A stretch of DNA of 64,000 nt from Coniella vitis (taxonomy: Eukaryota > Ascomycota > Sordariomycetes > Diaporthales > Schizoparmaceae). The stretch lies in assembly GCA_011317545.1 (NCBI GenBank), contig WUJK01000003.1, positions 3,472,001 to 3,536,000 of the forward strand, in the 5' to 3' direction. Below the pieces are notes generated by a model, which was given only the letters and a program-made list of their open reading frames with translations, was not told the DNA's origin and searched no databases. Every line of letters begins with the position of its first letter. The first letter of the stretch is position 1. Made by a program: the position numbers and the translations under genes. Below are positions 55,161 to 64,000 of the stretch, piece by piece.

Positions 55161-56585
55161 ATGGCCTCTACCGCAGGAAAGGTACGTTTCCGCCTATCGC
55201 CAAGCTACCCACCCCCCAACTCTATTCGGCGTCTCGAGAGGGGAGTAGACGAGCTAACAGCAAGGCGTTCTCGATGCAGACCATTACTTGCAAGGCCGCT
55301 GTCGCCTGGGAGGCTGGCAAGGACCTGACCATCGAAGACATTGAGGTCGCTCCCCCACAAGCCCACGAAGTCCGTATTCAGATCTACTACACTGGTGTTT
55401 GCCATACCGACGCCTATACTCTATCCGGAAAGGATCCCGAGGGTGCTTTCCCCATTGTCCTGGGTCACGAGGGTGCTGGTGTCGTCGAGTCTATTGGTGA
55501 GGGTGTCACCAATGTGAAGGTTGGCGACCATGTCGTTGCCCTCTAGTGAGTAATACTTCAACAAGGCATCTTTTAGCTCTCCTCTTCCCTACAGACCAAG
55601 AGGCCGGAGGCTAACCACGCTTGTCGTACACAGCACCCCCGAATGCAAAGAGTGCAAGTTCTGCAAGTCTGGCAAGACCAACCTTTGCGGTAAGATCCGC
55701 GCAACACAGGGCAAGGGTGTCATGCCCGACGGCACCTCTCGCTTCAAGTGCAAGGGCAAGGACCTACTCCACTTCATGGGTACCTCTACCTTCTCCCAGT
55801 ACACTGTCGTCGCAGACATCTCCGTTGTTGCTATTCCTCAAGAGAATGCTCCTATGGACCGCACTTGCCTGCTTGGCTGTGGCATTACTACCGGTTACGG
55901 TGCCGCCACCATCACCGCTGGCAAGGGCGGTATTGAGAAGGGATCCAACGTGGCCGTCTTTGGTGCTGGCTGTGTCGGTCTCTCGGTCATCCAGGGTGCC
56001 GTCAAGAACGAGGCCGCGAAAATCATTGTCGTCGACGTTAATGACTCCAAGGAGGAGTGGGGCAAGAAGTTTGGCGCCACCGACTTCGTAAACCCTGCCA
56101 AGCTGCCTAAGGGCCAGACCATCCAGGACAAGCTGATCGAGATGACTGACGGTGGCTGCGACTATACCTTTGACTGCACTGGTAACACTGGTGTTATGCG
56201 CGCTGCTCTCGAGGCTTGCCACAAGGGATGGGGCGAGTCTATCATTATCGGTGTTGCTGCTGCTGGCCAGGAGATCTCCACCAGACGTAAGTATCCTTTA
56301 TACTCATTCCCTACTAATCGCGGGTTCAAAGTGTAAGGTTGCTAACCGAAAGCTCTTTCAAATATAGCATTCCAGCTGGTCACCGGACGTGTATGGAAAG
56401 GTTGCGCCTTTGGCGGTGTCAAGGGCCGCTCCCAGCTACCCGGCCTGGTCCAGGACTACCTTGACGGCAAGCTCAAGGTTGATGAGTTCATCACACATCG
56501 CCAGGACCTGTCGGCCATTAACCAGGCCTTCCAGGACATGAAGGCTGGTGACTGTGTGCGTTGTGTCGTCACCATGAAAGAGTAA
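55161..56585 (+). CDS. S-(hydroxymethyl)glutathione dehydrogenase (class III alcohol dehydrogenase), four exons
   Basis: Exons 55161-55181, 55280-55545, 55634-56286 and 56368-56585 give 385 residues. It is a full zinc-dependent medium-chain dehydrogenase: catalytic-zinc ligands in GVCHTDAYTLSG and GHEGAGVVE, the structural-zinc cysteines in CKECKFCKSGKTNLC, the class III signature region around GTSTFSQYTVV, and the NAD-binding VAVFGAGCVGLSVIQGA followed by the acidic VVDVND. The enzyme oxidises S-hydroxymethylglutathione in formaldehyde detoxification and reduces S-nitrosoglutathione, limiting nitrosative stress (yeast Sfa1). Start, phases and length agree with the family. The second splice junction falls inside the structural-zinc region (VAL-YTPEC), which confirms it. 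Confidence 0.96.
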
Positions 56586-58836
56586 AAGACACAGATATGG
56601 AAGCAAAACAAAAAAAGAAAGAGAGAAAAGAAAAGAAAAAAAGCCATCCCCTCCCCCGTCTTGGGCTTCGGGAACGGAGTTGTGGTCTTACCTAGCAAAA
56701 GTGATTTGTGACGAGCGAGGGAGTTGGTGTTGCTGATGTACGTATGTAGTATGAATATATATATGTTGCTGAATGTATGTGTAAAATGGTTATCATCGCC
56801 GGGCTGGGTACTCAACGAATCAGTATGATTACTTACACGCAATAGACACATGTGCTGCCTTTGTAGTATCCCGAGTAGGAGGACAACTGAAGTACTGCTG
56901 AAATAGACTTATTCACGGCTTAATATCTTATCAGTGCAGACATGTTCTGGGCGAGGGGAAAGGGCACAACTCAGATATACCGGGTACCATAGTAAAGATT
57001 TCTGATGCAAAGGTTACCACTTCTGTCTCCTCTTCGGAGTTGGGACTTTTGTTGGTTCCCTTGCACGACCTCCATTTTTTCTCTACAAAATATTGACAGG
57101 ATACAAGTGTCTATCGATACATAAGTAAGGAACCCACAAAAGTCATCTTGTCCATTTCATACCACCAAGAGTAACAACACTCCTTCTGTTGGAGCACATG
57201 CTTTGATTGAGTAGTCTGCAGATCCGAACCAAGTAATATCCGAAGCGTGTGCATAGCAGAGCGTACAAGGCGGACTGAAGGGCTGCGGACTCGCGAGTAG
57301 CGTGTGCAGGACTCAAAAGATGTGCATGAGGGATTATTTATATGATAAGGACTTGTACAATATGCAAAATGTCTTGTTAGACTGAAATCACAAGAGAGGT
57401 TGGAGCAGAAATGCGCAGAAATGCGCAGAGGTGGGGGCCGTTACTTGGCAGCACCTAGGCATTTCTACGAACGAAGTGTAGAAAGCTCGTCGGGTGGAAT
57501 TGCATGTATGTGAATGCATACAATCGCCCCTAGACGGAATCAACTAACTGGTAGAGTCTTCTGGGTCTTGCTACCGGGGAGTTCCGACCCAAGCCGCCGA
57601 AGGATCATGATATCCAGGCCACATCTTAGCGTTCCACCTACGCGCCACTCGATGAAGATAGGGAGGTAACCATGACAGAGATTGGTGAAAGCCTTGTAGG
57701 CATGCTACGGTCCTGTTTAGCATTGGAAACAACTTGAGCATCGACAACCCGAAGTATTAAGAATTGAGAATAGGTGGTAAACCTCCTCGCTTCGACCCTG
57801 TCTCGGAATCTTATTAGCCATAAGATGTGGCAAGATCAAACCTTTTCTCGGCGTCTGTGCCTGGGTGGTTGGCTTTGTATGGTAAGCGAGTGTGGTATAA
57901 GTCGACCCACCCACTGTTCTTGCTTTACATAGTATCATGTGTTTATTATTTACTGATATAGTATAATTATACAGCTCCGTGATTGTCTCTCGGGATCTGT
58001 TGTCGCGAGTCAAGGTAGATTCACTTTACGTACCTGCAAAGCCCAAATTCTTTAGCGTCTTCCTTGCCGACTGGGATGAGACATCTTTGGCTTATTGTGG
58101 TAGCCGGGACTTTGGGGGGGGGGGAATACTTAATCCCATTTTGACCTGTACGCAGGGATTACCTTCATCGTCGGCTCCCTTCCACACTCATTCGTTTTAA
58201 TCCAAGCCATAGCAATTTGCAATGAGGAGGGCAGCATCACGATGTTTGTCAGCATTGACAAGACGCCCAAGACTAAAATCACAGCCGAATTATGGGGAGA
58301 ACCGTGGCAGGGGTCTGCTATAGGAATGGAGAACGTGTGCGCTCGGGGCTCCGCAAAGAAGCCGTCTCCGGACCCGCAAAGGCGTCTCTTTCGCTTCTTA
58401 GAAAGATCAGTCAGGCAGATGCAGAGTTGAACGGGGTGTGTAGAGCGAAAAACTTTGCTCAATAGTGCAGTATAGGTTGAATCTCGGATGGTTCGGTCCT
58501 CAAGTACATAGTAGCAAGGCTCTTTGGTCTGTTACGCCAAGGCCTTGCTCGACCTATCGCGGTGGTTTTCTAATGGCCCATGGGTTAGCCTCCTGCGTCA
58601 CAGCAAAGATCGCCACCACTCCGGACGCCTTGCTACGTTGCAGCATCGCCTTCTATACTATGTAATATGTATAGTAGTGTTCGCAGGCTGCAAGCATATG
58701 TATAAGAATGTGTTGGCTCGCAGGCTTCTGGTCGTGAGAGTAGTCTAGCTTCTCTAGGTGGAATTAGCAGAAATGAGTGGAGTCGCAGGCCTACCTTTTC
58801 CCTTTGTCTACCTGGTGAATGTTGTGCCCAGACATC

Positions 58837-58845
58837 TTATCAGAT
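58837..58845 (-). promoter_or_regulatory. SreA-type GATA site (ATCTGATAA on minus)
   Basis: TTATCAGAT is the reverse complement of ATCTGATAA, a perfect match to the ATCWGATAA site of the fungal iron-responsive GATA repressors (SreA/SRE/Urbs1). It lies about 750 bp before the siderophore transporter start. Confidence 0.6.
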
Positions 58846-58892
58846 CCTACTAGTGGGGTTCAGCCGGCGAGCGAGCGCATTAAGTACCTATG

Positions 58893-58901
58893 ATCTGATA
58901 A
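58893..58901 (+). promoter_or_regulatory. SreA-type GATA site (ATCTGATAA on plus)
   Basis: A second perfect ATCTGATAA, 56 bp from the first and in the opposite orientation. Two exact sites this close upstream of an iron-uptake gene suggest repression under high iron. Confidence 0.62.
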
Positions 58902-59339
58902 CTGCTTAGCGCCAGCGGGCTGGTGCGCCCGCGGCGACCTTCATATCAAAGGATCAGGGCTGCTCCCTTGGTCGAGCTCGCTAGCAGAGGCAGTCACTTG
59001 CAGGCCAGTTCTGATGCAGGATTTTCCCCTCCTTCATTCTTGCCTCGACATCCTCGAAGGGAAGAGTGGGGAAGGCAGCAAGCATGGAATCCGCCATCCA
59101 GGCTGCCAGGCTACCGACCCTTGCCCGATTCGGAAGCAGCCACATTCGAACCTTGAACCCGGATTGTGCAGCTGCATCTTTTCACTTGGTTGCCGCCCAT
59201 CGCATGCTTTTCCCCCTCTAGTGCAGCTGGTTGTCAATCAGCGGTTAATAAAAGAAGGCTTGGCCCTCCAGCCTGGGCCATGTCCTCGCCTCCAGTCCCT
59301 TGCTGTGGTTGTTGCCCTGTCTTATTCACTCGTCGTTGC

Positions 59340-59378
59340 ATTTTTTTTTTTTTTGGGTGCGTGTGTGTGTGTGTGTGC
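59340..59378. repeat. Poly(T) tract followed by (GT)n
   Basis: About 15 thymines are followed within a few bases by GCGTGTGTGTGTGTGTG and GCGCGCG. Simple-sequence DNA in the transporter's promoter. Confidence 0.85.
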
Positions 59379-59591
59379 GCGCGCTCTTATCGGCTTGAGA
59401 GTCAAGAGTCGGCTGCTAACTATAACATAAGGTTTTGCAACCAAGTTGGTATGTTGCAATCACATACTTTCCCACTCGGGGCCTTCAAAGGCTGGCGTGG
59501 CTTGCTATTCCTGATCCCATTGCTGCTTCACAAAGACAGTCCCGCTAATGTGACTTGATAGCATATACCTAGAGCAACACACATCGCCGTC

Positions 59592-61418
59592 ATGGGCTTT
59601 TTGCACCGTCACAAGCCTCCACAGGAGACGGAATCATTCCAACGGGCCGAGCCGACCGACGACAAGACCACCGTCCCGCCTGAGATTAGGCAAGACATTG
59701 AGCAACCTGTAGTTGATAGCACCTCGTCCATCAGCTTAGAAGAGCGAAATGAGAAGGAGCTCGAGGCGCACCCCAACCAGATCACGGCCGATGCCGCTCT
59801 TGGTGTCCGAAAGGCAGAGGCAGCCGCCCTTGTCTGGCCGAAATGGGCCGTCTACTTCACTCTTGGCTGGATATGGGTCTGCTACTTCATGCTGGCCCTC
59901 CAGCAGGGCATGACAATCACCTTCAACTCCCGCGCCTATGCCGACTTTGCCGCCTCACCCAAGCTCACCACCGCCGCAGTTGTATCGTCCGTTGTGGGAG
60001 GCATTATCAAGCTGCCAATTGCAAAATTGCTCAACCTCTGGGGCCGTGCTGAAGCTTTTGCGTTCTTTGTCGGCGTTTACGAGCTTGGCATGATCATTCT
60101 GGCCGCTTGCGACGGGCCTGATGCATACGCTGCTGGCTATGTGTTGTACTGGATTGGCTACGATGCCCTTTATCTCATCATGGATGTCTTTGTCGCCGAC
60201 ACGACTGGCCTGCGCAACCGAGCATTTGCGTTCGCCTTTGTGGGCACACCTTTCATTTGCACCGCTTTTACCGCGCCTCTAGCCGCTCAGAGTTTTGTCG
60301 AGACTTCCACATGGCGCTGGGGTTATGGCGCCTTCACCATTGTCATGTTTGTCGTCTTTGCACCGCTTGTCGTCGTCTTCAAGCTCTACACCCTCAAGGC
60401 TCAAAAACTGGGCATCTACAAACGTGAGCCAAGCGGCCGCACCACGTTGCAATCGCTAGTGCACTACTTTCACGAATTCGACGTTGTTGGTTGCGTTATA
60501 CTGATGCTTGCATTCCTCCTTTTACTACTTCCTTTCAACTTGGCGAGCTACAGTCTTGCGCCTTACAAGTCGGCCGAGTTCATCGCAATGGTCGTGGTTG
60601 GCATCCTCCTGTTTCCCGTGTTTTACGTCTGGGAGCGATATTTGACTCGAACCCATTTCCTCCGATGGGAGCTTTTCAAGAATCGCACGGTGACTGGCGC
60701 GTGCGGCTTGGCTGCTACGCTGTACTTCTCGTTTTACTGCTGGGACTTGTACTACCAGTCGTTTGTGTTGGTGGTCTACAACCTCGACCTTGCCATGTCC
60801 GGCTATATGACGGAAATCTACAACGTTGGGTCAACGTTCTGGGGCGTTGTATTTGGTGTCTGGGTGCGCTACACCCACCACTTTAAGTACACGGCCCTGT
60901 TCTTCGGCCTGCCCCTCATGTTCCTGGGTGCCGGCCTTATGATCCACTTCCGCAGTGCTGATCAAGGTATTGGCTACCTGGTCATGTGTGGTATCTTTAT
61001 CGCATTTGGTGGCGGTACCCTGGTCATCAGCGAGGACATGGCAGTTATGGCGGCCGCCGACCGTGATGGAGTTCCCATGATGCTGTCTCTTATCAGCTTA
61101 GCTTCCAGCATCGGGGGAGCGATCGGCTATGCCGTCACTGGCGCCATCTTTGATGGGACCTTCCCACAAGCACTGGAGAGAAATCTTCCCGACTACATCA
61201 AGGCTAATGCCACCATCATCTACAATGGTGGATATACTCTGCAGATGACGTATCCAGTCGGATCCGACGTTCGCAATGCTATCAATTCTGCTTGGGGATA
61301 CTATGAGAAGCAAGCTTGCATTGCTGCCACTGCTGTCCTGATCCTTGCGATCCCTGCCATTGCAGTCTGGAAGAACTACAATGTTGATCGCAAGCAGAAC
61401 AAGGGTATCCTTATCTAG
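59592..61418 (+). CDS. Siderophore-iron transporter, major facilitator superfamily (Sit1/MirB type)
   Basis: A single-exon gene of 608 residues. A hydrophilic acidic N-terminus of about 80 residues precedes some 14 hydrophobic segments, the 14-TM layout of siderophore-iron:H+ symporters. Typical features are WAVYFTLGWIWVCYFMLALQQGM (TM1), SSVVGGIIKLPIAKLLNLWGRAEAF around the first cytosolic loop, the periplasmic-side VADTTGLRNRAFAF, and the long loop before the last helix (LPDYIKANATIIYNGG), close to the 'Y-G-x-x-M' type region of the family. These carriers import ferric siderophores such as ferrichrome or triacetylfusarinine C at the plasma membrane. Two SreA-type GATA boxes upstream support iron control. 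Substrate cannot be assigned. No siderophore synthase gene is nearby. Confidence 0.93.
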   Translation: MGFLHRHKPPQETESFQRAEPTDDKTTVPPEIRQDIEQPVVDSTSSISLEERNEKELEAHPNQITADAALGVRKAEAAALVWPKWAVYFTLGWIWVCYFMLALQQGMTITFNSRAYADFAASPKLTTAAVVSSVVGGIIKLPIAKLLNLWGRAEAFAFFVGVYELGMIILAACDGPDAYAAGYVLYWIGYDALYLIMDVFVADTTGLRNRAFAFAFVGTPFICTAFTAPLAAQSFVETSTWRWGYGAFTIVMFVVFAPLVVVFKLYTLKAQKLGIYKREPSGRTTLQSLVHYFHEFDVVGCVILMLAFLLLLLPFNLASYSLAPYKSAEFIAMVVVGILLFPVFYVWERYLTRTHFLRWELFKNRTVTGACGLAATLYFSFYCWDLYYQSFVLVVYNLDLAMSGYMTEIYNVGSTFWGVVFGVWVRYTHHFKYTALFFGLPLMFLGAGLMIHFRSADQGIGYLVMCGIFIAFGGGTLVISEDMAVMAAADRDGVPMMLSLISLASSIGGAIGYAVTGAIFDGTFPQALERNLPDYIKANATIIYNGGYTLQMTYPVGSDVRNAINSAWGYYEKQACIAATAVLILAIPAIAVWKNYNVDRKQNKGILI

Positions 61419-62916
61419 GAAGAGATATCCAAGCCAGGAGAAGTACATGGAAACGAGGAATCCGACTAAAAGAACTAGACGGAGAAGGGCACTGGAGTGC
61501 TCATCATCGAAACGTTAATGCATGCAGCAACAACGACGCACAAATTCATTGCTATGAAGCTCATGAAGGGCGTCAAAGTATTTAACATCAACGCAGCTAA
61601 TGTAATAGATTAGAAGAATAAGTACTGAATCATGAGAAAATCTGGTGCTATCACTTTTGTCGGCAAAGAGGTTCCTGTAGCACCTCATTGCCTCGAAGCG
61701 CAATCATGATGATGGGAAGCTACGTAGGTCTTGAGTCCAGTGGCATTCGTGCGTTATATCAGAATCTCCAAATGCTCTGCATCCGGTAAGCCTATACCGC
61801 TATTTGATGATGCATGACGCGCGCTACCAAAGGCGCGTGGCTCTTGATGTGATGATGGTGGATGGACATCGGATACCTACCATCTACATCTACTAAACCA
61901 GATCCGTCACTTTCGAAGCAAGCTGTTCAAGGGCCGCGATCTGCATCAACGCCTTCGCTCAGGAAGTAAGCTTTCACGTTATAACTTTGGGGAGTATCAT
62001 CTGCCGTGCCTGAGCCTTAATAAGCATGAGCCACGAGTCCTACATTGCTCTCGACTAATAAGCTAAGGTAAAGTAGCTCATTATCACATTGCAGCCACCA
62101 AGTTGCTTGTCTGGACCCCCTTCGAAAACAACCTTTGCGCTCTTCTCCTACTCAGTTTATCTCCCTCTGTCCTCCTTCTTTTTTTCTTCTTTCTTTTTCA
62201 AATATTCATATTGTATTGACATGCAAGCCCTTCAACTAGTACAATAAAACCTGAAAAAAACCGCTTATACATTTGTTCATCTCTCTACGTCTTCCTTCTT
62301 GAACCTGAAAGAGTCCGTCCCATTCTGTAGACCTAAAGCCTCTGTATTCTCTTTCTATATATTTAGTTGAGATCGATAGAGATCAATGAAAACGTTTCGT
62401 TACTCAATCATCTCTCTGTATCCTGTGTGTAATAGTACTTTGCTGTTGTGTGCCATGACTAAGTAAGCAGTTGGCTCCGTTTACATAAGTCCCAGGGTCC
62501 TGCCCATTTAGGCAGGTACGAAACAGCCTTTATTGTACAGTGCCAACCACTGACTAATTCTCCCTTGCTTGAAACCCACGAAATACTCTCATTAGGTTAT
62601 TCATAACCAACTTCTCCGTGATTGGACTTCACTGTGCAGCCTTCTGAAGCCATTATCTGAAAGAGGACTGGAATCGCTACGCCGCATCCTCAGCTGCTTG
62701 TATGTTCAGCAACAAGCTTTTAGAGCAAGAGAGTCGTCTGGTATGTGTGGCGTAAGCACCCGGGTAGGATCACTGCATACATAATGCACGCGGCCCACCG
62801 CGACCTCGTGTTCGCACGCCATAAGTATAGACACGTTACGCTTACTCTGCACCTTTCAGACAATGGTGTTTTCTGACGGTTGTAGCCCGGAGCTTATGTG
62901 ACTCTATCTCACCGCC
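61419..62916. other. Intergenic region before the ABC transporter gene
   Basis: No supported gene. A strongly pyrimidine-rich stretch at about 62,155-62,205 (CT/T runs) is the only notable feature; promoter elements of the transporter gene are expected downstream of it. Confidence 0.5.
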
Positions 62917-64000
62917 ATGGCGATAAAGATGGATGCAGTTGAGGCTTTTGCAAAGTTAGGCTTTCCCATCACGTCGATTACCATATCGTCCATATTCCTC
63001 GCTATCTTGCCTTTTCAACTACACAGATTGCACAGAGCTCGACCCAAAGTCCAAAGCAGTTGGCATGGCCATATGAAAGTGGTGAGTCCCCATATGCTAA
63101 CAGCAAACTTGCAAGGAATACGAAAGGAGCACACTCACTGTTTATTGTATGCAGGCTTTAGCGGCGCTGTTGCCGGTCGTCATCTTGCTAAAACTCGTTC
63201 TGGAATGGAAACTTCCTAGAAGCCTTGTTTCGGTTGTGGCTGTCTTTCTGTCGTTGCTCGCCGCCACTGCGTTGTGTTGGCTCCTCAGTGTAGCTCACTC
63301 AAGATCGCCAGAGCCTTCGTCTTGGGCTCTTGTCTATTTGCTTGCGAGTTCTGGTTGTGATATCCTTTTGTTAACTTCCCCAGATTCGCACCCGTGGGCC
63401 GCCGCCACTCCTGATCGATCAACTGTGTTGACAGAGGTGCAAGTTGCGATCAAGCTGTTGTTGCTCGTACTAGAGACTCACAGCAAAAGAGGCCGCCTAC
63501 ATGCAAAGTATCAAAGGCTATCGCCAGAAGAGACGGGCGGCCTCATTCAACGTGTCTTGTTTTGGTGGATAAATCCCGTCATAGCACGAGGATCAAGAGC
63601 AATTCTCCAGCAACAAGACCTGCCCTCCATAGGCAACGATTTTTCCTCTGAGCATCTTCGACGCGCAGTCTTGCGCTCATGGGATCAACGAAGTATGTCA
63701 ATTAGCTTCATCTCAAGAGACGAGCTCGACTGGAAAGCCACTGGGGTTTGACTGACGCTTCCATACACACAGACAAGCCTGAGAACGCATTCACGCTGCC
63801 GTTGGTCCTTTTGCGGTGTCTCAGTAGCCCTTTCAGAGCGGCCATATTGCCACGCCTACTTCTAGTCATCTTTCGATATGCTCAGCCAGTTTTGATCCGG
63901 CAAACCATACAATTCGTGTCTAGACCATCAGACAATCGAGGTGATGGAGTCAAGGGCTATTGGATCCTCGTGGCGGCGTGCTGTGTTTATATTGGTTTGG
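62917..64000 (+). CDS. ABC-C (MRP-type) multidrug transporter, N-terminal part, cut by the window end
   Basis: Exons 62917-63081, 63155-63692 and 63773 to beyond 64000 keep one frame through two introns (73 and 80 nt). The N-terminal third has five hydrophobic segments, the TMD0 characteristic of full-length MRP-type (ABCC) proteins. The linker then reads ETGGLIQRVLFWWINPVIARGSRAILQQQDLP, matching the conserved 'SLFWWLNPLF..G....L...DL' start of the ABCC core, and the first core membrane helices follow (AILPRLLLVIFRYAQPVLI). ABCC transporters export glutathione conjugates, drugs or metabolites, or load them into the vacuole. A second in-frame ATG five codons downstream is possible. The nucleotide-binding domains lie outside the window, so activity cannot be judged. 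Confidence 0.87.

Larger units (their letters stand above)
56586..59591. other. 3-kb intergenic region upstream of the siderophore transporter
   Basis: No supported gene. Contents include an A-rich 3' region of the ADH gene (about 56,608-56,645), three TACATAGTA-type motifs (57926, 58505, 58656), two GATA boxes of the iron-regulator type at 58837 and 58893, and a T-run followed by a GT microsatellite at about 59340-59378. Confidence 0.55.

Noticed and set aside
57540..57640. Possible tRNA-like stretch
   Set aside because: No consistent cloverleaf or B-box could be drawn. No tRNA or rRNA gene was recognised anywhere in the window.
59014..59558. 130-138-codon frames upstream of the siderophore transporter
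   Set aside because: They span the poly(T)/(GT)n tract and show no domain; the transporter has its own clear start at 59592.

Overview
The window is from the nuclear genome of a filamentous ascomycete (Pezizomycotina). The protein-coding genes are split by short GT-AG introns, mostly 50-140 nt, with branch sites such as CTAAC or CTGAC. The gene set is ordinary fungal housekeeping: a 14-3-3 protein, Prp39, mitochondrial cytochrome c peroxidase, synaptojanin, the ATP synthase assembly factor Atp11, class III ADH and a siderophore transporter. The genome is two-speed: normal-GC gene-bearing DNA flanks a 15 kb AT-rich block almost stripped of CpA and TpG, the signature of repeat-induced point mutation (RIP). 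I cannot fix the genus; a Dothideomycete or Sordariomycete is plausible.

Left arm (1-27.9 kb): a small secreted cysteine-containing protein; a secreted class-3 lipase; a 14-3-3 gene with an 8-nt micro-exon; a protein with a seven-unit GX3 repeat; a possible short repeat protein; two small hypothetical genes (one with a single membrane segment); a synaptojanin-type inositol polyphosphate phosphatase; Prp39; and cytochrome c peroxidase.

Centre (about 27.95-42.88 kb): no intact gene. It is a nested pair of dead transposons. The outer one is a Helitron whose Rep/PIF1-helicase reads on the minus strand. It is saturated by RIP, and a plus-strand Asn/Asp-rich degraded reading frame lies at its low-coordinate end. 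Inserted in its Rep gene at 33775-41148 is a 7,374-bp Ty3/Gypsy chromovirus with two 239-bp LTRs, a perfect 5-bp target duplication (ATACC), one continuous but stop-riddled gag-pol-chromodomain frame, a polypurine tract and, unexpectedly, an antisense reading frame of about 298 residues between the chromodomain and the 3' LTR. The LTRs differ at 12 positions, all of the RIP type. The antisense frame is my main candidate for something undescribed.

Right arm (42.9-64 kb): Atp11, starting about 150 bp beyond the repeat block; a 4-coumarate-CoA-ligase-like acyl-CoA synthetase; a small membrane-anchored protein; a vWA-like protein with an incomplete metal site; a DUF4112 membrane protein; a Ras-like protein with degraded nucleotide-binding motifs; S-(hydroxymethyl)glutathione dehydrogenase; a siderophore transporter with two perfect SreA-type GATA boxes upstream; and the start of an ABC-C (MRP-type) transporter cut by the window end.

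The genes do not form a pathway or a biosynthetic cluster. A 9-mer, TACATAGTA, recurs 14 times, always between genes. Exon boundaries were worked out by hand from splice signals and protein continuity; nothing was checked against a database.
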